Counted from the first letter of the stretch, positions 54,021-63,849 are shown. The stretch is 64,000 nucleotides of DNA from an uncultured Pseudomonadota bacterium (GCA_913057905.1 CAJXPB010000001.1:248001-312000); one strand, 5' to 3'. Numbers and translations: made by a program. Notes: a model not told the origin generated them from the letters alone.

Positions 54021-54749
54021 TCAGTTTTTAGGCACGAATTCCACGCGGCGATTTTGCCGGTAGGCGCTCTTGGTGCTTCCGTGCGCCACGGGTTTCTCTT
54101 CGCCGTAGCTGAGGATGTTCAATCTGCTCGTATCGATGCCCAACTGCGACAGGTATTGGCGCACCGCACGGGCTCGTTGCTCGCCGAGGGCGAGGTTGTA
54201 CTGGCTTGAGCCGCGCTCATCGGTATGACCCTCGAGGACGACGCTCGCATCCCGGTTGGCGCGCAGCCATTCGACGTTTTCCTGCAGGCGGTCTCGCGCC
54301 TCTTCGGAGAGTTCGGCGCTGTCGTATCCAAAGTGGACGGTCCGGAGCCGCAGGTCTTCTTGCTCCTGCCGGTCCGACTGGTCGCGCCGATCGCGCTCGT
54401 CGTCCTGTCGGCCGTTCCGGTCTTCAGCGCGCTGCTCGGCGAGTTCTTTCTGGCAGTCCTCCCAGTTGGCTTCGGCTGTTTCGCGCGCTTCCTTGGCCAA
54501 CCGTTCCGCCGCCTTCGCTTTCCGCTCGGCCTTATCGTACTCGCCGGCTTTGGAATGGGCCTTCGCCTCGTCGAGCAGCCGCTGCGCCGCGGCAAACTTC
54601 TCCTTGGCGCACTCGGACTTCGATTCCGCCGACTGCACCGCATCGGAGGCATCGTCCAGGGCCTGCTGCGGGGCTTTATTGCAGCCCGCTAGGAGTATCA
54701 GTCCGGTCACACAGGCGAATGTCATCCATCGTATCGTCGCTCGTTCCAT
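54021..54749 (-). CDS. pal: Peptidoglycan-associated lipoprotein (Pal)
   Basis: 242 residues from MERATIRW; lipobox LLAGC with Cys23. Residues ~30-130 form a long Ala/Glu/Lys helix (coiled coil), an extension compared with enteric Pal (173 residues). The OmpA-like domain at ~135-242 has VHFGYDSAELSE, VVLEGHTDERGSSQYN, LGEQRARAVRQYL, SYGEEKP and NRRVEFVP, with the peptidoglycan-binding Asp and Arg intact. It tethers the outer membrane to peptidoglycan and is the end of the Tol chain. tolB lies 26 bp upstream. Confidence 0.94.
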   Translation of the reverse strand: MERATIRWMTFACVTGLILLAGCNKAPQQALDDASDAVQSAESKSECAKEKFAAAQRLLDEAKAHSKAGEYDKAERKAKAAERLAKEARETAEANWEDCQKELAEQRAEDRNGRQDDERDRRDQSDRQEQEDLRLRTVHFGYDSAELSEEARDRLQENVEWLRANRDASVVLEGHTDERGSSQYNLALGEQRARAVRQYLSQLGIDTSRLNILSYGEEKPVAHGSTKSAYRQNRRVEFVPKN

Positions 54750-54774
54750 AAAACTGCCCTCGTCCGTGAGGAAA

Positions 54775-56193
54775 TCAGTGTTGCCAGTCCGGGTCCGTGA
54801 ATCCGGAGCCATCGGGGGTAATGGGTTCCTGTACTTCGCCGTCGGCCGTCATCAACCAGAGCCGGTTGCCCTGGCCGCCGCGGTCGCTCGAGAAAACAAT
54901 GTATCGGCCATTCGGGCCAAAGCTGGGCGTCTCGTTGTTGCCCTGGTCCTGGGTCAGGCGTGTGAGATCGCCTTCGAGGTTGACCAGGAAGATGTCGAAC
55001 CGATTGAACCTGTCGCGGGCGGTAAACGCGATCTCTTCGCCCTTCGGCGACCAGTTCGGAGAGGTGTTGTACGTGCCCTCGAAGGTCAGGCGGCGCACCC
55101 CGCTGCCGTCGGCGTTCATGACGTAGATCTGGGGAGACCCGGCGCGGCCCGACACAAAGGCCAGTTTCGAGCAGTCGGGGCTCCAGGTCGGTGACGTATC
55201 GATCGCCCAGCTATCGGTCAGTCGCTTCTGGACCTTCCCGGAGGTTGGATCGATCAGATAGATGTCTGCGTTTTGTCCACCCATCGAAAGCGTGACAGCG
55301 ACTTGTCCGTCACACCAAGCCGCCCCGGAATTTTGACCGGAACGCGACGAGACCTTGGAGTGTTCACCGTTGTTCCAGCGCCACAGGTCGGGATTCTGGT
55401 CGCGGTAGCTCGTGTAGTAGACCGAATCGCCGCCCCAGCTCGGCAACAGATTGATCGCCCCGTTGTCGGTAATCTGCCGGCGGTTCGACCCATCCATCTG
55501 AGCTGTGAAGATCTGTTTGAGCCCGTTGTCGTCGCGTTTGACGTAGGTGATGCGGGTACCGAAGGGCCCCGTGGTGCCGGTGAAGTGCTTGAGCACGGCA
55601 TTGACGAACGAGTCGACCTGGCCGGCGACCTCACCTTTTTTGGCGCGTCCGCCGTCCCAATCCAGGTTCACGCGGGTTCCGCTGTCGACTTCATAGAGTC
55701 TCAGATCCAGGTCGACCTCATCACCCTCCACCCGGACCGCACTCTTGATGAGAGCCTGGGCCCCGACGTTGAACCAGTCCTGGAAGTTGATGTCGGTGGT
55801 CCCCATGCCCTCCTCGGACGGATCGAAAAAGAAGCTGTCGTTCGGCAGGATCTTGAAGAACCCGGACAATCGCAGGCTTCGACGAAGCTGTGACTCGACC
55901 TCTGCGGCCACATCATTGGAGCCGGCCGGGGTCAGGGTGTCGGGGATCGCCATCGGTGTCAGGGTTCGCTTGGCCTTTCCGGACACGTCGATGTCGATGC
56001 CCTCGCTTCCGGGAGTCGTCGGCGCCTCCGAGGACCCTCCCCGCGGCTCATCGGTCGACTCGGTCTCGGCCGACTCCGACGAAGAAGACGCCCCCTGCGT
56101 GCTCGACTGCTGGGCGACGGCGGGAGCCGCTGCCATCAAGACAGCCAGACATGTAGACGCGACGAGCCAAATTGTGCGCGACGTTACTCTCAT
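54775..56193 (-). CDS. tolB: Tol-Pal system protein TolB
   Basis: 472 residues. Sec signal ends APAVAQ. A Ser/Glu-rich stretch (30-65) precedes the N-terminal domain (~70-220), followed by a six-bladed beta-propeller: GGDSVYYTSYRDQNPDLW, SPDCSKLAFVSGRAGSPQIY, SPKGEEIAFTARDRFNRFDI, GPNGRYIVFSSDRGGQGNRL. It moves in the periplasm between TolA and Pal. The first blade is preceded by LTPMAIPDTL. Ser/Glu insert makes it ~40 residues longer than usual. Confidence 0.93.
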   Translation of the reverse strand: MRVTSRTIWLVASTCLAVLMAAAPAVAQQSSTQGASSSSESAETESTDEPRGGSSEAPTTPGSEGIDIDVSGKAKRTLTPMAIPDTLTPAGSNDVAAEVESQLRRSLRLSGFFKILPNDSFFFDPSEEGMGTTDINFQDWFNVGAQALIKSAVRVEGDEVDLDLRLYEVDSGTRVNLDWDGGRAKKGEVAGQVDSFVNAVLKHFTGTTGPFGTRITYVKRDDNGLKQIFTAQMDGSNRRQITDNGAINLLPSWGGDSVYYTSYRDQNPDLWRWNNGEHSKVSSRSGQNSGAAWCDGQVAVTLSMGGQNADIYLIDPTSGKVQKRLTDSWAIDTSPTWSPDCSKLAFVSGRAGSPQIYVMNADGSGVRRLTFEGTYNTSPNWSPKGEEIAFTARDRFNRFDIFLVNLEGDLTRLTQDQGNNETPSFGPNGRYIVFSSDRGGQGNRLWLMTADGEVQEPITPDGSGFTDPDWQH

Positions 56194-56205
56194 ACGTTCC
56201 TCGAG

Positions 56206-57072
56206 TTACTGCGTGACGAGTTGCCACTTTTGAAGGTCGAGCCCCCGACGGATGACACTCTGTCGTGCCTGTTCGTTGTCCGGCATCGGGAGCGTCTTGC
56301 CTCCGCCGGTGACCTGAAAGCGCCGCAAGACGCGCTCGATGCTCGAATCGAATTGCTCGTTCCCGGAGCGCTCCAGAAATCGGTAGGTGACGACGTGCCC
56401 CTGTTTGGAAAGCCGCACGTGCACGGTGACCTTGCCAGCGAGTTTGTTGAGTTCGTCCTCCGATAACGTGGTGGGCACTTGCCACACCTCGATGATCGTA
56501 CGGATGAGTCGCGAACTGTAGGTCCGCATCATGTTTGCCAGCGCCTCGTCCGAGACTGTCCCCTCGGCGACACCCTTCTGGCCTCCCTCGGGAACGACTT
56601 CGTTGGTCGGCCGATTCGGATTGCTCAGCGACTCGAAGGCCTTCTCCATCTCTTTTTTTCGGTCCGACTCCCGGGGCTCGGCCTCGCTGGGCTCGGGATT
56701 CTCTTGCTTCTCCTTGGCTGGCGTCGGGTCCTCCGGCTGCTCCTTTTGTTTCTTCTCCGGCTCTTTGTCGTCCAGCGTCACCGTCTCTTCAGCAGCCTGG
56801 GGTTGGGCCGGATTCGCCTTGCGCGGGAGCTGATTGGCGGGCTTTTCTTCGCCCAGTTGCAAAAGCTTCACGTCTTCGAACTCGATCTTTTTGTCGTCCT
56901 GCTCCTCGCGCAGGTCGTGTTCGCTCCACATCGTAGCCAACACCATCAGGCCGATGATGCCTCCGTGCAACATCATCGACGTGAGTACGCCCACGCCGAT
57001 CCCCTCGCGATCGACCCGGTGGTCGGGCCGTCGGCTCCGCCCGATGTCGATCTGTTCGGCAGCCTGGCTCAT
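56206..57072 (-). CDS. TolA/TonB-like energy-transducing protein
   Basis: 288 residues. One membrane helix (about 26-46) with His near its start is followed by a Pro/Glu/Lys-rich linker (~65-150; EPEKKQKEQPEDPTPAKEKQ) and a C-terminal domain (VTVHVRLSKQGHVVTYRFLE, RVLRRFQV) of the TonB/TolA C-terminal fold. It should be the TolA of this tol-pal operon, spanning from TolQR to Pal/TolB. Located between tolR and tolB with 12-14 bp gaps. Confidence 0.85.
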   Translation of the reverse strand: MSQAAEQIDIGRSRRPDHRVDREGIGVGVLTSMMLHGGIIGLMVLATMWSEHDLREEQDDKKIEFEDVKLLQLGEEKPANQLPRKANPAQPQAAEETVTLDDKEPEKKQKEQPEDPTPAKEKQENPEPSEAEPRESDRKKEMEKAFESLSNPNRPTNEVVPEGGQKGVAEGTVSDEALANMMRTYSSRLIRTIIEVWQVPTTLSEDELNKLAGKVTVHVRLSKQGHVVTYRFLERSGNEQFDSSIERVLRRFQVTGGGKTLPMPDNEQARQSVIRRGLDLQKWQLVTQ

Positions 57073-57085
57073 CGCGACACTCGCC

Positions 57086-57610
57086 TCACTTGGACGTCTC
57101 GGAGTCGTCGCCCTGGGCCAAATACTCCGGATTCGTCACCATCCCCAGGCTGTTGACCCCGGCTTTTTTGATGCGCGCCATCGTTCCCACGACAAAGCCG
57201 TAGGGGATCTCGGTGTCGGCCAGCAGATACAGCGTCCGGTCTTCTTTTAGCTTGGGATTGTTTCCGAGCTTCTCTTCGATCTCGTCGAAGCACGGCTCGA
57301 ATCGCGCCGGGTCGTCGCCGTCCTTGTTGGCCTTGCAGTCGACCAGCACCGTATCGCCGATTTTGACCTGAAGATCTTCGGTGACCTCCAGAATGAGTTT
57401 GTCGGTCTTCGAGACGTCGACCTTGTTGGCGTTCTTCTTGGTGACCGGCAGGTTCATGTCGACCTTTCGCTTCTCGTCCTTGGCCTTCTCCATCATCGGC
57501 GCCGTCACCATGAAGATCACCAGCAGGACCAGCATCACGTCGACCATCGGCGTGACATTGATCTCCGACAGCATCGTGCCATCCCCTCCGCCCTGTCCGC
57601 TCATAGCCAT
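57086..57610 (-). CDS. Biopolymer transport protein ExbD/TolR
   Basis: 174 residues. A membrane helix (about 15-35) begins EINVTPMVDVMLVLLVIF with the essential Asp in PMVDV, the proton pathway residue. The periplasmic part ends DTEIPYGFVVGTMARIKKAG. An ~20-residue charged insert (ANKDGDDPARFEPCFDEIEE) with two cysteines is unusual. It forms the stator with TolQ. The gene is followed 13 bp later by the TolA-like gene. Confidence 0.92.
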   Translation of the reverse strand: MAMSGQGGGDGTMLSEINVTPMVDVMLVLLVIFMVTAPMMEKAKDEKRKVDMNLPVTKKNANKVDVSKTDKLILEVTEDLQVKIGDTVLVDCKANKDGDDPARFEPCFDEIEEKLGNNPKLKEDRTLYLLADTEIPYGFVVGTMARIKKAGVNSLGMVTNPEYLAQGDDSETSK

Positions 57611-57663
57611 TGCGGCCTCCCATTATTGGTCGTCGCCATCGGTGCATCGATGGCAGACGGAGG

Positions 57664-58395
57664 TTATTCGAAGAAGTGTCGTTTGACGATATTCAGGAAG
57701 TCGTCCGAGAAGTTGTCCATCTGGGCGGTCTGCACTTTGATCCGGCTGACCAGGAAGTTGTAGCCGACCACCGCGGGGATGGCGGCAAACAGACCGAAGG
57801 CGGTCACGATCAGCGCCTCGGCAATCGGCTGAGCCACAACGTCCAGGCCGGCGGCGCCCTCCATGTCGATATTCACGAACGCGATCATGATGCCCCAGAC
57901 GGTGCCGAAGAGCCCGATAAACGGCGCGGTCGACCCGACGGTCGCCAGATACGAGACCTTCGATTCCAGATGGGTCGTCTCGGCCTTGACCGCCCGCCGC
58001 AGCGCACGTTCCACGTTCTCGATGCCACTGAGCCGACGGCGCATCGATTCCGAGTCGCCGTCGGCGCCCGATTCCTTGAGCTTCGACAGCTCGATATAAC
58101 CGGCTTTAAAGACCTGTCCGACCGGCGCGTCTTCGAAGCGGTCCAGCGACTGATAGATGGCGTCGAGCCGCTTGGACTTCCAAAAGTGGTCCAGAAAGGC
58201 CTCCGACTCTTGGCGAGCCTTGCGCAGGTAGAACCACTTGTAGCCGATGATGTACCACGAGACGATACTCAGAAGGACCAGCAGGAGGACCGCAGCGAGG
58301 ACCACGCCGCGCGTCTCCAGAATGATCCGAATCACGCTCATCGTCCCTTCCTGGGACGCCTGCGCTGTAACCAGATTGACCCAAACCGATTCCAT
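57664..58395 (-). CDS. tolQ: TolQ/ExbB/MotA proton channel protein
   Basis: 243 residues from MESVWVN. Three membrane helices; the helix 2-3 region shows VGSTAPFIGLFGTVWGIM and AEALIVTAFGLFAAIPAVVGYN, the hallmark of the family. It pairs with ExbD/TolR to use proton flow for outer-membrane constriction. It is the first gene of the tol run (tolQ-tolR-tolA-tolB-pal); TolQ rather than ExbB is inferred from this order. Confidence 0.92.
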   Translation of the reverse strand: MESVWVNLVTAQASQEGTMSVIRIILETRGVVLAAVLLLVLLSIVSWYIIGYKWFYLRKARQESEAFLDHFWKSKRLDAIYQSLDRFEDAPVGQVFKAGYIELSKLKESGADGDSESMRRRLSGIENVERALRRAVKAETTHLESKVSYLATVGSTAPFIGLFGTVWGIMIAFVNIDMEGAAGLDVVAQPIAEALIVTAFGLFAAIPAVVGYNFLVSRIKVQTAQMDNFSDDFLNIVKRHFFE

Positions 58396-58495
58396 CGTCA
58401 CTCGGTGGTGAAAGTTGGGGGAAAGATCCGCGACCTCTGCGGCTATCACGCCTCGGGCAGATCCTCAATTGTTGGACGCCCGTACTCGAAGGGGT

Positions 58496-59812
58496 TTACC
58501 GCCAAATATCGGCCGAAAGACCGGCGCCGAGCGCGAACCCCGCGCCGGCTTCAGCCTTGAGACGCAGGTCCAAGAACCCGGAACTGTCGTAGGCAAATTC
58601 CAATTGACCCACGCCGGCGAGATGCCGGACGCCCTGCAAAAACTCTCCGCGGGCTCGCCTGTAGGCCAGCCGCACATTCATGCGTTTCGAGAGGTTGAAG
58701 TGCCCGTAGACTTCGACGGGGAGGTAGTTTCGACTCACGGTCACCGACGACGATTCGCCCCCCGGTCGGGGTTTGATCCACTGTTGGCCGAATCCGATCT
58801 CGCCTCCCAGTGCGAACCCGGCCAACTGGGAAGACAGGGTGCCGAGATCGACCGACACCCCGGCGAGTCCGCGCGCATCCCACAGCCGGAAGCCGCCGAC
58901 GCCCGAGAAATCGAGCAGGCGACCTTGAGCCTCCAGATAAAAGCGAGTCAGACGACGGCGACCGCGCCAGGGTCGCCCACCTAGGGTCACCCGGTAGATA
59001 CCCGCATCGAGGCCGACCTGCTGGTCCGTATCGAAGGCCATGTAGAAGGGCTCGAAATCGAGTTCCGCCCCGGCGTTCAAAAAGTGATTCGACGGAAATC
59101 GAGGGGATTGCAAAAATCGGTATCCGAGCTGAACGTCCAGTCCCGGGCGGTCAAGGGAGTTGTCGGGCAACTCCTGTTGTTCGCCCTGGATGGTGCCGAC
59201 CACGTCGGCGATGTAGGAAAACCCGAAGAGTCCGGCCCCCAGATGAAAGAGCGGCGCCGAGACGGCTCGGCCGGCGGTGGTGTCGCCCGCCAGAAAAAAG
59301 GTCGCCAGCCCGCTGCCGGCCAGAGCGATTGCAACGCCTTCCATGCCGGCCAGCCAGATGGCGGTATTGCGCTCTCCGACGTACCAGTGGCCGAGTCCGC
59401 GCGCCACCAGCCCGCCGGTCGCCGCGATGAAGGCCCCCGTGGTCCGCACGGTCGACTCCTCCTGGTCGCCGAAATTGAAGCCGGCCTCCTTGGCCTCCTC
59501 CTCCGACATCTGCGACAGCGGTTTTTCGCCGCGGCGCTCGAGCTCCACGGCCTCGTCGCCGCCCTCCTCTTCGCCCTCGCGTTCCGATTCATCGACGTCG
59601 AACAGCGATTCGTCGCGCTCGACCTCTTCGTCCGAAAGCGACTCGGGATCCGTCTGCTCTTCCTCTTTTTCGTCCTCCTGTTGTTCCTCGTTCGCCTCCG
59701 ACTGCTGTTGGCCGGACCGATCCTGGGCGACCGCCACAGTGGAGAAGCTGAGCAACCCGAGGGCCAACAGAGCGGCCCACCCCCGAGAGACCGTTCTCGA
59801 TACATTCCTCAC
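58496..59812 (-). CDS. Outer-membrane barrel protein with acidic N-terminal segment
   Basis: 438 residues from a GTG. Signal ends VAVAQD (~30). Residues ~35-115 are very acidic (Gln/Glu/Asp/Ser; EEQQEDEKEEEQTDPESL). Several hydrophobic stretches (GAFIAATGGLVARGLG, EGVAIALAGSGLATFFLAG) follow, then alternating strands (DVQLGYRF, AGAELDFEPFYMAF, FYLEAQGRLLDFSG, LGGEIGFGQQW, MNVRLAYRRARGEF, LRLKAEAGAGFALGAG) to the C-terminus. Looks like a barrel with an N-terminal low-complexity arm. Start overlaps the LpoA-like gene by 4 bp (GTGA). Confidence 0.75.
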   Translation of the reverse strand: MRNVSRTVSRGWAALLALGLLSFSTVAVAQDRSGQQQSEANEEQQEDEKEEEQTDPESLSDEEVERDESLFDVDESEREGEEEGGDEAVELERRGEKPLSQMSEEEAKEAGFNFGDQEESTVRTTGAFIAATGGLVARGLGHWYVGERNTAIWLAGMEGVAIALAGSGLATFFLAGDTTAGRAVSAPLFHLGAGLFGFSYIADVVGTIQGEQQELPDNSLDRPGLDVQLGYRFLQSPRFPSNHFLNAGAELDFEPFYMAFDTDQQVGLDAGIYRVTLGGRPWRGRRRLTRFYLEAQGRLLDFSGVGGFRLWDARGLAGVSVDLGTLSSQLAGFALGGEIGFGQQWIKPRPGGESSSVTVSRNYLPVEVYGHFNLSKRMNVRLAYRRARGEFLQGVRHLAGVGQLEFAYDSSGFLDLRLKAEAGAGFALGAGLSADIWR

Positions 59813-62001
59813 CTCGAGGCCCCCGGTGATTCTCGGCTCGGTTCCAGACGCGTCGGAGGTTCACCGCGATCGTCGTCCGGTGTCTCCGTATTCGGCGGCG
59901 GTTCTTCGGTCGGAGTCGGCGAACTGGCATCATCCGCGTCGGCGACGTCTCCCGGCACGACCCGATAAGGGAGGGCCTCGAAGCCCTGAGTGCCGTTGGT
60001 TTCGCCGACCGTCACGAACCTCAGGGTCCGCAGGAGTCGTCCCTTGTCGTCGAATCGGGCGAGCCCGGTCGCACCCCGAAAGCTCTCGCTTCCGAGCAAT
60101 GCATCCCGAAGCGCTCCACTGCGCGCGATTCCGCGGTCGAGCATCAACGTTCGAATCCACTGGATCGCATCGAACCCGAAGGCCTCGATATTTTCTGGCG
60201 GCTCACCGTAGGTGGCGTTGTACCGGCGGCCGAACGATGCCGTGGGCTGGTCCTGGAACGCATCGGCATACCAGGCCGGTACGACCGGCCGGTCGACGTA
60301 ATCGCGGGCCTGCCGCAGAAGGCTGGGCTCGTGCCACAGGGTGGTGCCAAGGTAGTGTACGTAGGTTCGGCGCGAATCGTCGGGGCGATTTTTCCCCGAA
60401 CCCCAGACATTCTGGTCGGCCAAAAACGCCGTGACCTCGGCGACCTTATCGGCGGTGTCGGGAATGAAGATGGCATCGGGCTCGGCGGCGGCAATCTGCT
60501 TGGCCACCCGCGTGTAATCGGAGCTATCACGCTTGTACTCGACCGATTTGACCACCGTGCCACCCAACTGACGAACCCGTCGGTGGTAGACGTCCTTCAG
60601 GTAGGCGCCGTACCCGATATTCGGGTATGCGATGGCAAAACGGCGGTCACCGAGCTTCTCGTACGCCACGTCGACGACGCCTCGCGTCTCGGCCCCGGGG
60701 TCCATGAAGTTCTGAAACACCCAGACGCCTTCGCTGCGACGGGCCGTCGGATTGGTGGAGCCTCCGGAGACTCTCTCTTGATCCCGCACGGACCCGGGCT
60801 CGGTCTTGGCCAACGGGTGTCTGGAGGTCAACGCCATCAGCGGAACCTCGTTTGTTTGTGCAATTTCGGCGAACGCATCCGCACGCTGGCTGTCGAGCGG
60901 GCCGACCAGAATCGACGCACCTTGATCGAGCATTCGGTCGACGACGTCTTCGGCCGGGTTCGCCGAATCCGCAAACAGCAGTGTCACCCTAGGAGCGACC
61001 CTCGCCTCGAAGGCATCCATCGCCAGGAGCATGCCGCGCATGACTCGATGTCCGACCTCTTCGTTTTGTCCGCTCAGCGGCAAGATGGCGCCGATCGTCA
61101 GTCGCTCTGCGCCTCCCGCCGTGGCACGACGAATCGATAACTCCGACACACGTTTTCCCGCCCCGATCTCCGCCAACGCTGCCGTGACCTCGGTGTAGTA
61201 TCGGTCGATCTCCTTGCGATCCGACTCCCCCAGGTCGCCGGACTGAAGACGATCGAAGAGGTACGACCAACCCATCGTTGCTTTGACAAACGGCCCCGCA
61301 TCCTCGAGCGCGGCCTCGAGCCGTCTCGTTGGAAGGGCCTCGGCGGCTTCGAACCCTCGGGTCCGTGCAAATCGTCGAAGGCTTTCGGTCCCGTCCAGCG
61401 ACTCTGCTTGGTCATACAGTCGCGCCGCGGCCTCCAGTGCAGCGACCGGTCGGCCGGCGCGCCACAGCCCTTCGACCAGAATCGGCCACAGAACGTCTCG
61501 GTCGCGCTCCAGGACGGCGGATCCGAGAAAGCCGTCGGGATAATCGTCGAACCCGCGGTATGCTTGGTCGCCCTTCCCCTGGCGAGCATCGGCGGCGGCA
61601 GCGTAGAGTCGGGCCGCGCGACGGACCCTGGAGTCGACGGTCTGGTCGTATCCAATCTGCCGAAGTCGCGATGAGACGTCACCTCCGGCCTGAACCTTCA
61701 ATTCCCTTAGATCGCACCGTGCGATGTAGAGTTCGGCCAGGTCGGTCGCGGCGCTGTCGCCGCCCTCGGTCTGGACCAGGCGGAAGAGTTCCCGCGCCCG
61801 ATCCCAGTCTCCGGCGCGAAGGGCCTCTTTGCCGCGCTCGAATTCGTCGCTGACGTCTTTTGCGGAGGGTTCAATCGGGCGTTGGTCGGGAGCCGTCGTT
61901 TGATCCGGGCGAGGTTGCGGTCCCGTCTTACACGCCGCCGCGGCCACGAGGATCACGGCACAAAGCGAGAGGGCGCAATGTCGTACAAATCGAGGCGTCA
62001 T
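59809..62001 (-). CDS. LpoA-like lipoprotein / type 1 periplasmic-binding-fold protein
   Basis: 730 residues. Lipobox AAAAC with Cys24. The N-terminal ~280 residues are helical (TPR-like; FERGKEALRAGDWDRARELF, AARLYAAAADARQG), the C-terminal ~380 residues are a type 1 periplasmic-binding fold starting LTIGAILPLSGQNEEVGHRV with GMLLAMDAFEA, VGPLDSQRADAF and YGAYLKDVYHRRV. This TPR plus PBP design is that of LpoA, the outer-membrane activator of PBP1a; ligand-binding homologues are also possible. A Pro/Thr-rich tail closes the protein. Confidence 0.8.
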   Translation of the reverse strand: MTPRFVRHCALSLCAVILVAAAACKTGPQPRPDQTTAPDQRPIEPSAKDVSDEFERGKEALRAGDWDRARELFRLVQTEGGDSAATDLAELYIARCDLRELKVQAGGDVSSRLRQIGYDQTVDSRVRRAARLYAAAADARQGKGDQAYRGFDDYPDGFLGSAVLERDRDVLWPILVEGLWRAGRPVAALEAAARLYDQAESLDGTESLRRFARTRGFEAAEALPTRRLEAALEDAGPFVKATMGWSYLFDRLQSGDLGESDRKEIDRYYTEVTAALAEIGAGKRVSELSIRRATAGGAERLTIGAILPLSGQNEEVGHRVMRGMLLAMDAFEARVAPRVTLLFADSANPAEDVVDRMLDQGASILVGPLDSQRADAFAEIAQTNEVPLMALTSRHPLAKTEPGSVRDQERVSGGSTNPTARRSEGVWVFQNFMDPGAETRGVVDVAYEKLGDRRFAIAYPNIGYGAYLKDVYHRRVRQLGGTVVKSVEYKRDSSDYTRVAKQIAAAEPDAIFIPDTADKVAEVTAFLADQNVWGSGKNRPDDSRRTYVHYLGTTLWHEPSLLRQARDYVDRPVVPAWYADAFQDQPTASFGRRYNATYGEPPENIEAFGFDAIQWIRTLMLDRGIARSGALRDALLGSESFRGATGLARFDDKGRLLRTLRFVTVGETNGTQGFEALPYRVVPGDVADADDASSPTPTEEPPPNTETPDDDRGEPPTRLEPSRESPGASR

Positions 62002-62079
62002 AGATGCAGCCTGAAGCGGAAACTGTCAGCGAGGGCCACCCACTGGCTTGTTCCTACATGACGCACTCGAAATGTGAAG

Positions 62080-62697
62080 TTAGCAGTTCTTGCTGAAGCA
62101 CTCGCGATCGTGTGCTTCGGCCAGCGACTCGACGATGCCCTCGCCCATCGGCGAGACGCGGTCCGCCAACGAACTCTCGACGGTTCCTCGGATCGGAACT
62201 TCATCCCAGGCGAACTTTCCGGACTTTCCGCACCCGCTCCACAGCGAGTAGCCGTACCTGTCCGGATCCTGACTCTGCCAGACATCGACGTACAGGTGGC
62301 GGTCCCCGCAGGCGAGGTGTTTCGACGGGTCGCTGAGCTTCGGGTCGTAGAAGACCTCCGGCGTCACTTCGAGATCCCGTCGCTTCTGCAGCTCATACGC
62401 CACGGATTGAGCGATCGCCTCCAGAATGGGGGCGGTCTCGGAGTGGTTTTTGCGGTCGAGCCCCACGTCTTTAAACGAAATCAGATGGAAGTGCTCGCCG
62501 CTGTGCAGGCGCACGCCAAAGGGCGAATACTGGTAGTCCGGCCCCGCGTCGGCCCCCTGGGCTCCGGCCGTCGCCTCAGCCTGGGTCTCGCTGTTCGTGG
62601 CAGCCTCATCGCCTTTCGACTGAGCGGACTGCTTGGGCTCGCAGCCGGCCACGGAAAATATGAGCGCAAACGCCCCGAGAAGTGTCGTGTACTTCAT
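62080..62697 (-). CDS. Lipoprotein of unknown function
   Basis: 205 residues from MKYTTLLG; lipobox VAGC with Cys19. A disordered Ser/Glu/Ala stretch (20-55) is followed by a compact domain: YSPFGVRLHSGEHFHLISFKD, VAYELQKRRDLEV, HLACGDRHLYVDVWQS, YGYSLWSGCGKSG, DREC and KNC (even cysteine count). I do not recognise the family. It lies 78 bp upstream of the LpoA-like gene on the same strand; two alternative starts 6 bp upstream are possible (MYMKY). Confidence 0.75.
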   Translation of the reverse strand: MKYTTLLGAFALIFSVAGCEPKQSAQSKGDEAATNSETQAEATAGAQGADAGPDYQYSPFGVRLHSGEHFHLISFKDVGLDRKNHSETAPILEAIAQSVAYELQKRRDLEVTPEVFYDPKLSDPSKHLACGDRHLYVDVWQSQDPDRYGYSLWSGCGKSGKFAWDEVPIRGTVESSLADRVSPMGEGIVESLAEAHDRECFSKNC

Positions 62698-62744
62698 ATA
62701 CATCGAATGCTCCGGTCGGTCTTCTTCACTGCGACGTAAACGAT

Positions 62745-63713
62745 TCAATGTGGGAAACCATTCCGTGCGCGGATCGATTCGACATGCCGTCGCTGGCGGA
62801 ATGTACGCACGCCCTCCTCAAGGCCCTCGTTTTTACGGGAGACCTCGCCCAAATTGAAGACCATGCACTTCGGCCCTCCCCCGCCTTTGCCGAAGAACTC
62901 GGAGATATCGACTGGTACGACCTCGACCCCTCGCTGCTCGATTTTGGCCCGGAGTTCGTCGCGTATAGCCGCCGGAGCGAACAGGTATCGCTCTTCGTCG
63001 ACCTCGACGTAAAACGAGTTGCCGATGAAATCAGCGGCATCCTCGGCCTCGAGAGCCACGATGCGGTCGCCGAGCTCGTCGTGGAGCATGCGACTCGCCT
63101 CATCGGTCAACCCGCCGTCGTAGGCCAGAAGCGGACCGCCGAGATCGCACAGCAACGTATCCCCGTGGTAGTAGCGGGGATCGCTGAGTTCGAGCCGAAT
63201 CATCTGGTCGCCGACCACGTCGTCTTGAAGCCAGTCGGCGACCTCGGGATCCGTCCGAAATCCCCAGGTAAAGAGCCATCGCAGCGTGTCTCCCCTGCCC
63301 ACGGGAAAGGCATCGGCCTCGCCCTCGAAGTCCCACCGTTCGTCGTAGTCGGCCACCGGGACGCCAAAACGGCGAAAGAACTCGGCAAATCGGGCGCTCT
63401 CCCCGCGTCGGTGCTCTACGGCAAAGTGGCTGGGGTAGAAGGTCTTCTGGTCGATGGGCCTGTCGTCGAGTCGACCGTTCAAGAATCCGGCGTTTGCGGC
63501 GAATACCATTCCGGTCAAGTCCGGTCCCGACTCGGCGACGTAGACATCGATCCCCCGCTCGAGCAGCGCATCGACGTAGGCGTGCCACTGCTGCCAGGCG
63601 ACCGTCGAATCGACCTCCTTGAGCTGGTCGTCCTCGGTCCGAGTATGGGGGTTGGCTCCTCCCCGGATCTGAAAGTAGCGGGGGTCGGCCATCAACACTG
63701 CGGGGCGGCGCAT
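62745..63713 (-). CDS. Amidinotransferase/dimethylarginine dimethylaminohydrolase family protein
   Basis: 322 residues from MRRPAVLM, behind GGAGAAACC; a start 39 bases upstream (MVERIV) is possible. The guanidine-modifying fold is shown by MADPRYFQIRGGANPH, FAANAGFLNGR, FEGEADAFPVG, HGDTLLCDLG and the catalytic Cys in GGGGPKCMVFNLG near the end. Members hydrolyse or transfer the amidino group of arginine derivatives. A His should lie in FHLDTA-like region; here YHGDTLLC supplies it. Substrate unknown. It reads toward the lipoprotein gene (47-bp gap). Confidence 0.85.
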   Translation of the reverse strand: MRRPAVLMADPRYFQIRGGANPHTRTEDDQLKEVDSTVAWQQWHAYVDALLERGIDVYVAESGPDLTGMVFAANAGFLNGRLDDRPIDQKTFYPSHFAVEHRRGESARFAEFFRRFGVPVADYDERWDFEGEADAFPVGRGDTLRWLFTWGFRTDPEVADWLQDDVVGDQMIRLELSDPRYYHGDTLLCDLGGPLLAYDGGLTDEASRMLHDELGDRIVALEAEDAADFIGNSFYVEVDEERYLFAPAAIRDELRAKIEQRGVEVVPVDISEFFGKGGGGPKCMVFNLGEVSRKNEGLEEGVRTFRQRRHVESIRARNGFPH

Positions 63714-63849
63714 GGTTTCTCCGTCGGACGATGCAACGATCCGTTCGACCATTTCTTACGTGGGCGCTTCTGCAGTTGCAACCGGACGTCTTCCCCGTAT
63801 GATCACGGTGCAATTTCCTGATTCTGCAACGCCGAGCGCGAGGCGCACC